Shown piece after piece: positions 41,301 to 56,300 of a DNA stretch of 64,000 nucleotides. Position 1 is the first letter of the stretch. Every line of letters starts with the position of its first letter. Both the position numbers and the translations under genes were made by a program. Location: the NCBI GenBank assembly GCA_903813345.2, contig CAIIXF020000012.1:186001-250000 (forward strand). Direction: 5' to 3'. Below the pieces are notes generated by a model. It was not told the origin of the DNA, made no database searches, and saw nothing but the letters and a program-made list of their open reading frames with translations. This DNA is from Owenia fusiformis. Its lineage: Eukaryota > Annelida > Polychaeta > Sabellida > Oweniidae.

Positions 41301-44300
41301 ATCATGCTAGATGGTTTGCCTACATCCTTGAAAGGTAAGTCAGGTTACATATGATTTAGCATACGCTACATATCATGCTAGATGGCCTGCCTACTATCCT
41401 TGAAAGGTAAGTCAGGTAACATATGATTTAGCATATGCTACAAATCATGCTAGATGGCCTGCCTACCATCCTTGAAAGGTGAGTCAGGTTACATATGATT
41501 TAGCATATGCTACATATCATGCTAGATGGTTTGCCTACATCCTTGAAAGGTAAGTCAGGTTACATATGATTTAGCATATGCTACATATCATGCTAGATGG
41601 TTTGCCTACATCCTTGAAAGGTAAGTCAGGTTACATATGATTTAGCATACCTACATATCATGCTAGATGGTTTGCCTACATCCTTGAAAGGTAAGTCAGG
41701 TTACATATGATTTAGCATATGCTACATATCATGCTAGATGGTTTGCCTACATCCTTGAAAGGTAAGTCAGGTTACATATGATTTAGCATATGCTACATAT
41801 CATGCTAGATGGTTTGCCTACCATCCTTGAAAGGTAAGTCAGGTTACATATGATTTAGCATATGCTACATATCATGCTAGATGGTTTGCCTACATCCTTG
41901 AAAGGTAAGTCAGGTTACATATGATTTAGCATATGCTACATATCATGCTAGATGGCCTGCCTACCATCCTTGAAAGGTGAGTCAGGTTACATATGATTTA
42001 GCATATGCTACATATCGTGCTAGATGGCCTGCCTACCATCCTTGAAAGGTGAGTCAGGTAACATATGATTTAGCATACGCTACATATCATGCTAGATGGT
42101 TTGCCTACCATCCTTGAAAGGTGAGTCAGGTTACATATGATTTAGCATATGCTACATATCATGCTAGATGGCCTGCCTACCATCCTTGAAAGGTGAGTCA
42201 GGTTACATATGATTTAGCATACCTACATATCATGCTAGATGGTTTGCCTACATCCTTGAAAGGTAAGTCAGGTTACATATGATTTAGCATATGCTACATA
42301 TCATGCTAGATGGCCTGCCTACCATCCTTGAAAGGTGAGTCAGGTTACATATGATTTAGCATACCCTACATATCATGCTAGATGGCCTGCCTACCATCCT
42401 TGAAAGGTAAGTCAGGTTATATATGATTTAGCATATGCTACATATCATGCTAGATGGCCTGCCTACCATCCTTGAAAGGTAAGTCAGGTTACATATGATT
42501 TAGCATACGCTACATATCATGCTAGATGGCCTGCCTACCATCCTTGAAAGGTAAGTCAGGTTACATATGATTTAGCATATGCTACATATCATGCTAGATG
42601 GCCTGCCTACCATCCTTGAAAGGTAAGTCAGGTTATATATGATTTAGCATATGCTACATATCATGCTAGATGGCCTGCCTACCATCCTTGAAAGGTAAGT
42701 CAGGTTACATATGATTTAGCATATGCTACATATCATGCTAGATGGCCTGCCTACCATCCTTGAAAGGTGAGTCAGGTTACATATGATTTAGCATACGCTA
42801 CATATCATGCTAGATGGCCTGCCTACCATCCTTGAAAGGTGAGTCATGTTACATATGATTTAGCATATGCTACATATCATGCTAGATGGTTTGCCTACAT
42901 CCTTGAAAGGTAAGTCAGGTTACATATGATTTAGCATATGCTACATATCATGCTAGATGGTTTGCCTACATCCTTGAAAGGTGAGTCAGGTTACATATGA
43001 TTTAGCATACCCTACATATCATGCTAGATGGCCTGCCTACCATCCTTGAAAGGTGAGTCAGGTTACATATGATTTAGCATATGCTACATATCATGCTAGA
43101 TGGTTTGCCTACATCCTTGAAAGGTAAGTCAGGTTACATATGATTTAGCATATGCTACATATCATGCTAGATGGTTTGCCTACATCCTTGAAAGGTAAGT
43201 CAGGCTACATATGATTTAGCATACGCTACGTATCATGCTAGATGGTTAGAACTTTGTAGAACTTTGTTATAACTTTTTCAGACTTGCTTACAGTTTCAGA
43301 GAATGTTTTTAAATAAGTTAAGAAGTTTAATTTGTAATTTTTGAGGCTCTATGTACATGTAGGTACATGCATGTACATTGACCCAAGGGCCTCATCAACA
43401 GCTATCGACATTAAAAATAAATTTCTGCTTTGTTGGCCCATTATTTATTGACTGTTCTCCTACACACTCGTCTCTACCTTGTAGAGAATGATAGTGTAGC
43501 TAAATATGTGTGTTAGTACACATACCTCAGGAGTTGGAAACAGACATTGTGTACAAGCTTTCATAAATTGATATGACATATTATTGCATATTTACTTCCA
43601 GCTCTGCAGCCCTGCAGTACCTGGCAGAGTTAGATGGCGTTCCCGAGCACTGGTACCCAAAAAGTGCTAAAGGGAGAATGCTTGTGAACCAATATATCAG
43701 CTGGCATGGCCCTAATATGAGGAAAAATGCATCTGGATATCTAGAGGCTTATGTAAGTAACTGATATAAGGAAAATGCATCTGGATATCTAGAGGCTTAT
43801 GTAACCCTACTATCACACCAAACTAGTTCTCACTACATTCTCGAAAAAGGGCTTCAACTGTGAACGAACGGACTGGACTTACTTAGAACCATTTGGGGTC
43901 TATTTACAAACTTGGTCGACACGTTCTACAATTAGAACGAGTGACAACCTACTAACGACGAGCTGGACGTACTACGAACGGAACCGTCGTACTACAATCC
44001 TACTAGGGACATTTTTACAATGAGTTGAACTGTCTGAGGACGCATTGAGAACGAGGTAAAACTAATTGCAAATGGGTTAAAACTGATTGAGAACGTATTT
44101 ATCAACGAGTTAGCAAAAATATAGCTATCACACCAAGCAAGTTGCGGTTGCATCTTCAAAACTGGTTTTAAACTGTGTGCGAACGGAATGAACGTAGCTA
44201 CAACGTTCTACTGTCTGTTTACGAACTTCATGGACTTTCCCGGACAAGGAATGTGATTTAGAATTTTGAATCGATTCAAAATTCTATGGCGACCATACCG

Positions 44301-47300
44301 TTCTGTAATCAGGTCTGATGACCTTCTAGACTAAGGGACGCGTTCTACTACGTTGCACACCGACGTGGTGCGACCTGAACGAACTGCGAATGAGATGGAG
44401 GTATTGAAGACTGTTTATGAACGAAGTAGCTAATTATTTTAGACATATTTCCCAACCACAGCCAGATTGAGCCCGTTTTACGACGTTTTCGTAGGACTGG
44501 CAAGAACGGGTAAGAACTAGTTTGGTGTGATAGGGGGGTAAGTAACTGATATGAGGAAAATGCATCTGGATATCTAGAGGCTTATGTAAGTGCCTGGTTT
44601 GAACAATCAAACTCTGTTATAATCTTTCCATTTACAAAAAATGTTTTTCCTAAGTAGTGAATCATTACTATGCCAGTTTGGAATGAAATGAAAAAATTGA
44701 AAAATACAATATAAAGAGACATTTAAAATATTGATATTTAAACAATTTGCAATAATGTTTATTTTTAATATGGTGATATTAATGTTGGTGTTTTCCAGTT
44801 TATGGAACCATTTTTCATGAAGAAAACCTGCCCTGAAGATGAACTTGAAGAAATCAAGGAAGGCTTTGAGAAAATGATGGACAGGCTGGAAAACTATTGG
44901 CTGAAAGATTCTGAATATTTGGCTGGTGATGAGATTTCCATTGCTGATCTGCAATGTATATCAGAACTGGTCAATGTGGAGCCCACTGATATAGATATGG
45001 GCAAGGAAAGGAGGCCTAAGATGGCAGCATATATACAACGTGTCAAGGATAAACTGAGCCCTGTTTATGATACTGTGTTTAAAGATCCCATGGAACAGTT
45101 TGGAATGGGTTTCAAGATGTTTCAAAGATCCAAACAGCTGCAAAATGTTACAAAACTATAACAATTCTTACTGACAACCATAAATTTTGTCAATTTGAAG
45201 CAAGCTGAAAAAACATTTATACCTTTTTTAACAATCAATTCAACATGTTTTTCAACATAGTAACAGACATTGGCAGAAATGTGTTGGGACTCATAAACGG
45301 TTTATACAATTACATGTTGATGGTAATAAATCAAAGTCAGACTGAACAGAAATTGAACAAAAAAAGTTGGAGACAGTATTACAAAAAATATCACCACTCC
45401 TGGTGGTGCCATAAAAATTAATATGTAAAGCTTGAAAAAGACTTACCATTTGTAGCCACAGATACGTTCCAGGTCTTCCTTTATCTTAGTTGGTGTGATC
45501 TTCCCTTGCATGTCTTTGCCACAACAGGATATAAATACATCTGAAACAAGAATGCACATATGGCAACATTAGGAAAACACATAACATACCTGATCCCTAC
45601 ATTAAAGTAAAATATCAGTTTCCCTTTGTTAATAATTTTGAATATAAAGAAATGGGAGAGCACTCTATACTGAAATAGAAGATGGCAGAGAGAAATTCCC
45701 ATTTTACTTAAGGCTTAGGATTAGGATCAAAATATCCCCTGCTATCTTCCATTGTGGTACAGAAAATCATTAGCCATCAAGAAATACCTGCATCTAAATC
45801 TTTTTTCATATCTTTCAATGTATTGTCTGTAATGGCAAGCTGCATGTCATAGTCGTTCCCAGAATCAGGAGGCATTGTGGCTGAAAATGATGAGTAAAAC
45901 AATGAAATATTTGAGAATGCATTTGTTTTGTATACTTGATGAGTGATATAGATGACTAAATAACATGTAAATTAACTAGTAATGACACTGTATGATGTTG
46001 CACATGTACACTGGAGAAATGTGTAGACAGAATAGAAGGGGATATCACAGTAACAAAGTAAGATTAAGAAAGGGAGGGGTGTAAAGTGAAACATATACAT
46101 ACCATGTAAATCAATGAGTGACACTGTATGGAATGATGTCGTACATTGGAGAAATGGAGCTTGAAGCTCTGATGCACGGCGCACTGTTGACCTCGCCATA
46201 AGAAAGGGATCCTTAGAATTCTGAATCCAAAACAATTTTAATGGTGAGGCAAATTTAATTCAGTGAGGCAATTCTAGTGACATAAAAGTATTATGATACT
46301 TAATTTTCGCAGTAACAGTAAAAACTATATTAACCTGCATATTCTAACACCTTTTTGATGTAAACTTTTTTATGTCCCACTTTTAATCATTAAACTTTTA
46401 AATGAGACATTAAAACAACTTGAAATATGCCTATCTGATCATTTTTTGCATTTAGAGTGGCAATTGTATTACATAGGTTTTACTGTACTATTTTGTATAC
46501 TCACATTTTTGAGACAGTCGGGGCAAGGCATAAGGTAGTCGTACGTGACTCCATGGAATGATTCATGTATAAGGCCCTCAAATACCTCATGTACCATAAA
46601 CAATATATTCTCAGGCTGGCTCCCTTGTACTTTCACAATCAGTTGGTTGTCCCTTTAACATACAAAATTTCATATCAAACAAACAAATTATTTTGCCTTT
46701 TTATTTTAGAAAAATGAGAAGATAATCAATGTCACAATTGCAAAATGAGGCTATGAAGATGGTACTCAATGATGGCAGAGCCATTGCCAGTGGGGTGGGC
46801 CGTGGGGTCTTGTGAAACCCTCACCTGGCCAAAAATTCTTTCAAAATCATGCAGTTTTCACCATTTTACTCACATTAAGGAATTTTTGGCCGAAATTGTC
46901 AAAATAGATTTTTTCAAAAACTGAAGCCCTCTTTTAAAAAAAGCTGGCTATGGGCCTGGAGAGTATTAATTTTACCTCATATTTACTTACATTGACTGTG
47001 TAATAAGACATTTCTGTCCAGATTTCTTTAACAGAGACCCCTTCTTCCATATAACAGAACTGTCAGAGTACTGATACAATCTCACCTTAAACAAAAACAC
47101 ATTCATTATTTATAAACAGATCCAGATAAAATATTAGACTGCAAGCATTTGATATCTACGAGGCAAAAAATAATATCATGGGAAATGATTTGATATTAGG
47201 TTTATCCCATAATTACAATCATTTTGTTATGTTTTGACTCAATTTCCCATACATTTATTTATTTATTTTTTTATTGGCACAACCTAGTAACATATGATAA

Positions 47301-50300
47301 CCTAGTAACATACAATATAAACTAGAAATTAGAATATCAATTGAAATGCTTTAGGCTATATAAACAATAAAAAGTGAAATCTGCTTTTGCATTTGATGTC
47401 AAGATTTCCTGTGTGGCCTGTTTCCTCGCACTAATGCCAGTATACAACAAACTAATGCCAGTCAGACACCTGATTTCAGACGTAAGAAATTGTAAGATTA
47501 AAGGGAATGCGAAGTTTCATGTTCTAATTTACACGCTGGCTACTTATAACCATCATCTATCACTTCAGCTCACTCATGGGACATATCGTGTTTGAACTAA
47601 CATATAATTCAAGTTCAAAGTACCAATATCTGGATCGCTGCGGATGCCGCCATTGTTATGTATCAATGACGTCATTGATGCCTTAAAATTGATGCCTGGG
47701 AAATATCGCTATATAATCACGTCATACTCGGATCGCAGAAATAGAACACATTTCACTGATATTTTACTTCTGTTTACTTCTTCTATTTCTGTCCGCTTAA
47801 CATTGTTGCTGCATGTTCATGTCCATATCATATCATATATTTGGAAAAGTTGTTTCAATATATTCTTCATAGAAATTGAATTGTTGCAATGTATTTTTTC
47901 AAATGTTTGTATTTATTTTCTCCAATGTGATATAGTATAGGCTAGGTAGAAAAATCACTAAACTTATCGGCTGCGCGATTCGGAAGTCATCGCAATATTC
48001 CACTTGAAAAATATCCACTAGAATTATTTTATATAATGATAACACTGGGTTAAAAAGGATAAATCTGTTCAAATCCTGTAAATGCTTTCTTGTATATTTA
48101 ACCAATAAATGAGGTAAATGCATTAAAATATACAAAATGGCATTTACACATAAATGCATTACTGTGCATCAATGGGTATTTATTTAACTAAGATTAACGT
48201 GGCTAATGTGTTGGCGTATTTGTGGTGAAAATAAGTAAGTTGTATCATCGGCTGAACGCATCCAACAAATAGTTGCATTTACCATATTTATGTAAATACA
48301 CGACATACCATTTCAAATATCAAAATCTATGCTAATGTTCATTAATGCGCTGATGAGCAGTTACGGCACATCATTATTAACCTTAAGGTATACGTCGGCA
48401 AATAGGCATACTGTCGCAATTGCTTTCTTACCTAATCATAAATGGTAGATTTCTTCAATCTGTAGTATTCTATTCAAATATGTATAGGTGCATGAATAGG
48501 TGCATATTGGAGAATGAAAGAAATAAAACAGAAAGTAGTAATCCAATGAAACAGTAACTCCCTAAAGTGTTTAGCCATTTAAATTCTGATGAAAAACGCA
48601 AACAAAAAAAAACAAAAAATCGATGTCGTCTAAATGATCAGATACGTATGTAAATGTCAATCTCCTAAATATTAAGATTGGCATGCGCAATAGCTTTACA
48701 AGGACATGCCACTGTCATATTTTCAAAGAATAATACGTAATGTCTAATGTTTCTCAGTTGTTAAACGACCAATTTCAATCATCATATCACCGTAGCGACA
48801 TTCGATATGACAAAAAAGCTTTTCAAAATGCAATGGTATTTCACCTTGGATCATGACAAGAAAAGGCTCATAACATTCAGTGATGCGGGGAGACGATGGG
48901 GTCGATTGTAGTATGATATTTCATTTCAACGACGATAAGGCAATTGCCGTATTGATAACTTTTTGTTAAAAACAATTCCTGATTTCGAGCTCGAATTTAA
49001 TGATATAACAAACGTGGTAAGTACAGTTCTACAGTATTTTCGAAATAATGATTTTAAATTTAATGGCATACAACCTTTTGTTTTTTCTATATCGGAAAAT
49101 AAGTGGAACTTCAAAAGCTTCAGTCACATTTGTTCAATGCGACCACACGTCGATCGTATTTCGCTGAAATCAGTAAATTTCTGCGGCAAACACAGGAAAA
49201 CTACAGTCGACTTAAGGTCACCTTGCTGTCTACGTACACGACATATCCAGTTTTTACAAGGCGTAGAGTCGGAGTTAAAACTTTTTCTTTCCTGTGGTCA
49301 CCTTAGATATCAACAAGCAGCAGCCAAACCGTAGGTCTCACGACGACCGTACGTCGGGTTCACGGTCGACTTGCGGTTGCGCTACTTGGATTTCATAGGT
49401 TACAATTGACCTTTCCGAACCATATATAGAACCCCTTCTGGATGCCTTCAAGAAAAGCTACGCACGTCGTAGGGCCGCCCTACGCTGATCGTGCGTCATC
49501 ATTTATCAGCCGTACGAAAATCGTAGTTTTTCCTCATAATCAAGATACGCCATACGGCTATCTTAGCAAATGTGACTGCTAAATTATCTGACTGCAGAAA
49601 TACTTAGGCAACCGTAGAAATCCTACATACCACAGAAATGATAGACCGTACGGTGACGTGAGGCTAAGAATCCATGATAGTAATTGAATACGGTTTTAAA
49701 ATCTAATTTTAATTTCTTTGAATACCTGTGTTAAAGATAAACATAAATGCAATGAATATTAAAGTACGAACAAGTATTTTTGTAATGAGACTAGCAAATT
49801 AAACCATTGCATTCTTGGAAATTCAAGATGGGTTGGTTGAATTAATTTTGTTATGTTTTATTCAAATAGTTTGCATTCGCCTGATAGAATTAGCATTCTC
49901 TGTTCGCATTTAGCGCTAGACCTAATAAAAGTTAAAAAGTCACGAATCCCAGATTGTTTCAAGTGTAAATAAAGAATAAATCTAACCTGCATTCCATGTC
50001 TAGATAGGTAAAAAGCAATTCCGAAAAATGCCGGCGTTAATATTCTATTAAAATCGTTCTTTATTATGGGTGGTATAAACGTATTCTTTTAGTTCATTTG
50101 AAATGATTTCTTTGGTTTTGGAATGGCAACAACTCGGCATTCATTTTTTGATTCAAAAATGGCGCCACAAAACTTTTGGAATGCCAAGGCATCAATCTGG
50201 CATCAATGACGTCATAACACTGTCGTAAAGAACCACTTTACGGTTGAAATGGCAGCTCCGTGGTCCAGTTCATATGCAAAACCCGGGGCTCAATAACAAT

Positions 50301-53300
50301 TAAAAGGATAATGATAGAACAATAAAACTAAGTTGGATTGAAAGATATATCTTTATTCTAACTTATTATCAAGTTTAAGGGACAAAACTTCGCATTCCCT
50401 TTAAAGGGTTGCAACAATTTAATAATGATATAATATCCCTTAAAATTATTGATATGCCATAATTATGTCACTTGTAATGTGTCAAGTCACCTGCGTGTAA
50501 TGTAACAAGTCACCTCTATTGCCCCCCTTGCAATGTGTCTACTCACCTGCCCTCTGTTGAACAGCCCAGCAGGCAAGTAGTCAAACTTATAAATCATCTT
50601 GGACTCCTTCTCTCCACCAACTCTATCCACCTCTGACCAAGGAATCTAGAATAGTAATTAGACACAATTATTACAGTTATTGTAGGCTCAGTGATCACTC
50701 AGGCATTAGAGGAACTGGGCACTACATCCTTTTTAAAAATTCAAAAAATGATATGCCACTCTATTGAAAATCTGTTTACACTCTGCCAAAAAATACTGAA
50801 ATATGGATATTTTAGTGACAAAATTAGAATTAAGGATTTTGCATCCTTTCCAGAAAAGTCCATATGGGATCAGTACTATACTATATATAAAACAAAATGA
50901 TCACAGGTTTTCAAAGTGCATTACCTTATACACATTCATACCTTAGGTGGGTTTGTGGGCAACAGACAAGGAACAATGTTCTTCTTGTCTTTGCTAATGG
51001 GGAATGTCAGGTCATATTCCTCTGTTAACCTCAGCAGCCACTCATGAAGCTCATCTGGGTACTTGCCCCAAACATCCTTGATGTCTTTGTGGTAGAAGTT
51101 ACCATCCTGAAAAATATCACATCAAAATTATGACTGGGGCTCTATAACAACTCTGTCTCTAAGGAAAGGATTATATTAAGCCTTAATTAACATAAAAGGT
51201 ATTACCTTTATTGAAGAATCTTTGACAGAGACCACACATGACATGACATCCACAATCCACTGGGGCTCTATAACAACTCTGTCTCTAAGGAAAGGATTGT
51301 CAAAATGTTGCAGTGTTCCAAGGTCATGTAGAAACTGGATCACTTGGTCAATCTACAATAATATTGACAGTATATTCTTGGGTTAACTTGGTTTGGAAAA
51401 ATATCAGTCATTTCAAATCATAAAAACCAGGTTCAAATTGATATGATGGTACAATAAGATTATATATGGTGTGATCATAGGCAGAAGGCAAGTAATGTTT
51501 AATGACATTTTTTCAGACTGAGAACCTGTTAAAATTACTCGTAATGTCTACACATCTAGGTTGTGCCTTGTTTATATAAACTTGCCCGATTATGCCCCTG
51601 ATACACAAGTCTTCCTATTGGCCAATATAAAACACGAGTCTTTCTATTGGCCATGATTAAACACAAGTCTTCCTATTGGCCAATATAAAACACGAGTCTT
51701 TCTATTCCTACCTCAGACTTATCAAACAAACCATGTTCATTGGCCAGTTCTTCAATTGTTTCCAAGGGAACAACACTAGCCTTGTTACGCATCCTGAAAA
51801 ACAATAATGTAAAAACCATCCCATCAACTTAAAAAAGTATTTAAATAACTGATGAATTTTTTACATTTTACATTATAATCAAAAAGACATATGAAACTCT
51901 TGACCTGAATTGGACATTATCTCTTACTTGATGACAGAATTTTCAAAGTTGATCCAGACAGAGGGTATTTTCTCCCCCATGTAATCCTGGCCTAGGGCGA
52001 CATCTATCAGCCTGTCCTGGAGTTTCTCTACCCCAGTGCCCAAATGTGTGCTGATGAAATGGAAGCCCTGAATCTGAGGGTACCTTCTCATCATATCTTC
52101 CTTTGGCAGGGACCATTTGGCCACCTACATTTAAATTGGTATTGAAAGGTTAAAAAGAAGTCAATGTACACATAATTTATACATTACATAAACAACAGAG
52201 CGTCAATAGTCTGAAGTGTAATAAATCAAGTATAGCTATCCTCTCCTTCAAAGACAATAATTTATTTTTAGTTCAGGAATACAGGACAAAATGTTGATAC
52301 CACAGAAATTACATACTGGTATTCAAAAGAGTCAGAAAGTTCAGAGATTTGACAATAATACAGGTTTTACTATACTGTATGCAGAACACCTCCAATGGTG
52401 TTCCATATACATAGGTTTTACTGTACTTTGGAAACTAACCTGATCAGAATGTGTACCAACAATGAAGATTGGAGCTTTAGGGGCATGTACTGCAATAGAA
52501 CTGAGCCAGAACTCTAAACCTGCATGTTCATATCCGAGTCTGATGTTCCACAGTAACATATACACAGCTCTGTTGGACAGGAAGTACTGAAAATTGTTAT
52601 ATTTCGTTTAGTAGGAGAGACAACTTACTTACTTTCTATTGCTAATATTATTATTTCCTAATTATATGCATATACATTTTTTATACCTTCTTGTACCTGA
52701 CCCTAAGGGGTGTGAAAGTACTTAATAAGTATTCTGTTATTCTGTATAAAATCTAAAGGTGAAATAAGATTCATGTGTCAAAATTGGTGTGACATTCCTG
52801 GAAATGAGAATAACATGTCAAAATTGATGTGACATTCCTGGGAATGAGACTAACTTGTTAAATTGGTGTGACATTCCTGAGAATGAGAGTAATATGCAAA
52901 ATTGGTGTGACATTCCTTGAAATGAGATTAATGTGTCAAAATTGGTGTGAAATTCCTGCGAATGCTATTAATGTGTCAAAATTGGTGTGACATTTCTGGG
53001 AATGAGGGTTATGTGACATTTTCTCAATTCAAATTAGTGTGACATTCCTGGGAATGAGAGTTATGTGTCAAAATTGGTGTGACATTTCTGGGAATGAGAG
53101 TTATGTGACATTATCTCAATTTAAATTGGTGTGACATTCCCGGGAATGAGAGTTATGTGACATTCTCTAAATTTAAATTGGTGTGACATTTCTGGGAATG
53201 AGAGTAATGTGACGTTAGACTGGTGTAATATTCTCTGTTGTTGACAATGGAGCCAAGTTTCTATTCTATGTGATGAGTTTTGTATGAATGTATGAATGCA

Positions 53301-56300
53301 TTACAGTGACCAAGGTGAGATTGGTGAAACAATTTTAGGTGAGATTTGTGTTACATTGTACATTGTCAGATGGGTATGAAATTCTCTTAGATGAGATTAG
53401 TTTGATGTCCCTTTAAATAAAATTGGTCTGACATTCAGGTGTCACATTCTCTTTGTGTTACACTATCTGAATTGAGATCTGTTTAACACTCTATTTGAAT
53501 GATGTTCCTAAATTAGTGTGAATTATAGTACATTCTCCAAATATTACATCTGAAGTGAGGTTGATGTGACATCCTATAGATGTAATGTCATCCTAGATGT
53601 GAATGATGTGACACTATTGAAGTGACACTGTTGTACCTGGTGAGTATTGTAATAAACAGTTTGTCCAGCAAAGTCCCAAACAGAGAACTGCACACTGTTC
53701 TCATCTCCCTGTCTCTTCACTGACCAGTTAGCTATGTCAATGCCTGCAATCATACAACTCCTGCTAACAAGTAGTGTTCACTAAAGAAAAGTATTCACTA
53801 GAGTGAGAAGTTGACTGAACAGGTACTCACTCAAGATAAGTATTGAGATGTGCTCACTAGAGCGAGGTGTTTACTAGAGAGATGTACTCACTAGAGAGGT
53901 GTTCACTCAAGAGAAGTGTTCAGTAGAGAGAAGTGTTCACTAGAGAGGTGTTCACTAGAGAGGTGTTCACTAGAGAGAAGTGTTCACTAGAGAGAAGTGT
54001 TCACTCAAGAGAAGTGTTCAGTAGAGAGATGTGCTCACTCAAGAGAAGTGTTCAGTAGAGAGAAGTGTTCACTAGAGAGGTGTTCACTAGAGAGAAGTGT
54101 TCACTCAAGACAAGTGTTCACTAGATGGATGTGCTCACTCAAGAGAAGTGTTCATTAGAGAGAAGTGTTCTCTAGAGAAGTGGTCACTGGAGAGAAGTGT
54201 TCACTCAAGACAAGTGTTCACTAGAGATATGTGCTCACTCAAGAGAAGTGTTCACTAGAGAGGTGTTCACTAGAGAGGTGTTCACTAGAGAGAAGTGTTC
54301 ACTCAAGACAAGTGTTCACTCGAGCGAGGTGTCCACTCAAGAGAAGTGTTCACTCGAGCGAGGTGTCCACTCAAGAGAAGTGTTCACTAGCGAGGTGTTC
54401 ACTCAAGAGAAGTGTTCACTAGATAGAAATGTTCACTAGAGAGAATTCTGTACTAGGGAGAAGTCTTCATTAGAGGTGTTCACTCAAAAGAAGTGTTCAC
54501 TAGCAAGGTGTTCACTCAAGATAAGTGTTCACTAGAGAGGTGTTCACTAGAGAGGTGTTAAATGAAGAGGAGTCTTCACGAGAGAGAGAAGTGTTCTCTT
54601 TAGAGATATGTTGTTCTTCAGATATGAGCCCCTCTAAATATTGGGTGCGGAGCTACGTTTATGGAGCTGCTCCGCAGCCAATATTTAGAGGGGGCTCATA
54701 TCTGAAAAGATTTCCGAATTTTTATAAAATCACACAGATACTGCCTGGCTTCCAAGATGCAAAAATAATTTGTATAGATAGTGCACCTTGAACACCATTT
54801 TTTATGAATGCTGGGGACTCAGTATTAAAAGGATAATTTCAAATATATAGGTCTGGGAAAGGTTTAAGGCACACTGCGTCGCTATAGAATGAATTGCGCT
54901 ACTATTTTCACAATTGTATTGATATTTGGTGTCAAATACACATATCTTGGTATATTTGAAGTCCCAAAACGGCTTAGTTTCAGAAATATCCCAAATTTAA
55001 ATTCAAAAATAACCGTTAGCTCCGCACCCTCCGCTCATTTGCTCCGCACCCAATATTTCCCACAGGCTCTGTCTGCATAGGGTGCATTACAAATCATGTA
55101 TTGAAATCTAAGAACCAGGCTAATTCCAACCATTGTAGCACTAAATCATCATTTTTGTTGAAAACCCATTTAAAACACAATAAGTTGAATCTAATTCTCT
55201 GTATTTTCCATGAATCATTGAAGTATTCTATTTACCATCAGTGATAGCTTCCCCATGTGTGCCTGGTGTCTTGAAGTCACCACTCATCAGAGCTCTAACA
55301 AGGCTGCAAAGCAAGTATTTAAAGGCCCTGTGTAATTTTAAAATAGAGATACACACTACCCTACCTCGATCGCGCTTTTAACCAGGTCGCTTTTGAGTAT
55401 AATTGACTGCTTAGTCAAGAGGTTAATACGTTTGGTGCTCGGAGTGAGTCAATATTGCTATTCGCTGAACTTCAGTGGTGCAATAGTGAAGTCCATGTTC
55501 CAAATATGATAGTTGAAGAAAGAATGTAAATAATATCGTTTTAAATTTTCAAATATTTGATATGTCATAGTACACGGTACACAGTTGCAAAAGTTGATCA
55601 ATACAGGGTACAAGGAATGTAAATTGTTCAATAGTACAGGGAGCGAGAAGGAAAGCTGATTATACAGACATACTATGACCCGATCTCATGTACATTTACG
55701 TTGCAAACAGTGAAAATAATGCTAAAAAGGCCGCCTGTTGATGCTTTGAGGTGTCATCAATTGTTATTTAATCCAGATAAAGTAAACATTATTTTGTAGA
55801 TTTAGACTCTTGCTTTCAGGTCGTATATGCATTTTAGTCATTAAATTAATAAGAACGCTAAATTATATGTGTTACTACTGGTATCAAATTGAAATAAAAT
55901 AATGAAATTAAATATGAACACGTTAATAATAAATGACTATCCGCTATCAGTGTTAATGACTATCCGCTATTCAGAATAATTAAAATTGCCTGAACTTAAT
56001 GTGAAGAACCTTTCTATATAACCCCTTGAATGGTCTAATTCACTACCATCCTCAAAACCGATCATTCAAAATACTATCATGCCACAAGCATTTTGTTCTT
56101 CATGATTTGCTGTAGCGCTGATATGACGTCGTATTTCTCTATTATTGTAAAGAAAACTAATACCAGATCGATGTAGTCTATATGACGTGTTGAATGTCAG
56201 ATGTTTTTGGATGGTATCTGCTCTAGTCATTTTGCATTTAATCATGAAACGCTCATCACAAGACACCTCGAAACAAACATTATCCTCTTTGTGACAAGAG

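Noticed and set aside
25963-43243. CRISPR-like array
   Set aside because: Units are contiguous with no unique spacers, and the repeat is part of a eukaryotic exon and its splice donor.
45481-45702. Minus-strand frame overlapping exon 45447-45540
   Set aside because: Different frame from the TIR-coding exon; shadow.
54197-54439. Plus-strand frames rich in Cys/Ser/Glu/Val/Phe
   Set aside because: Minisatellite artefact within an intron.
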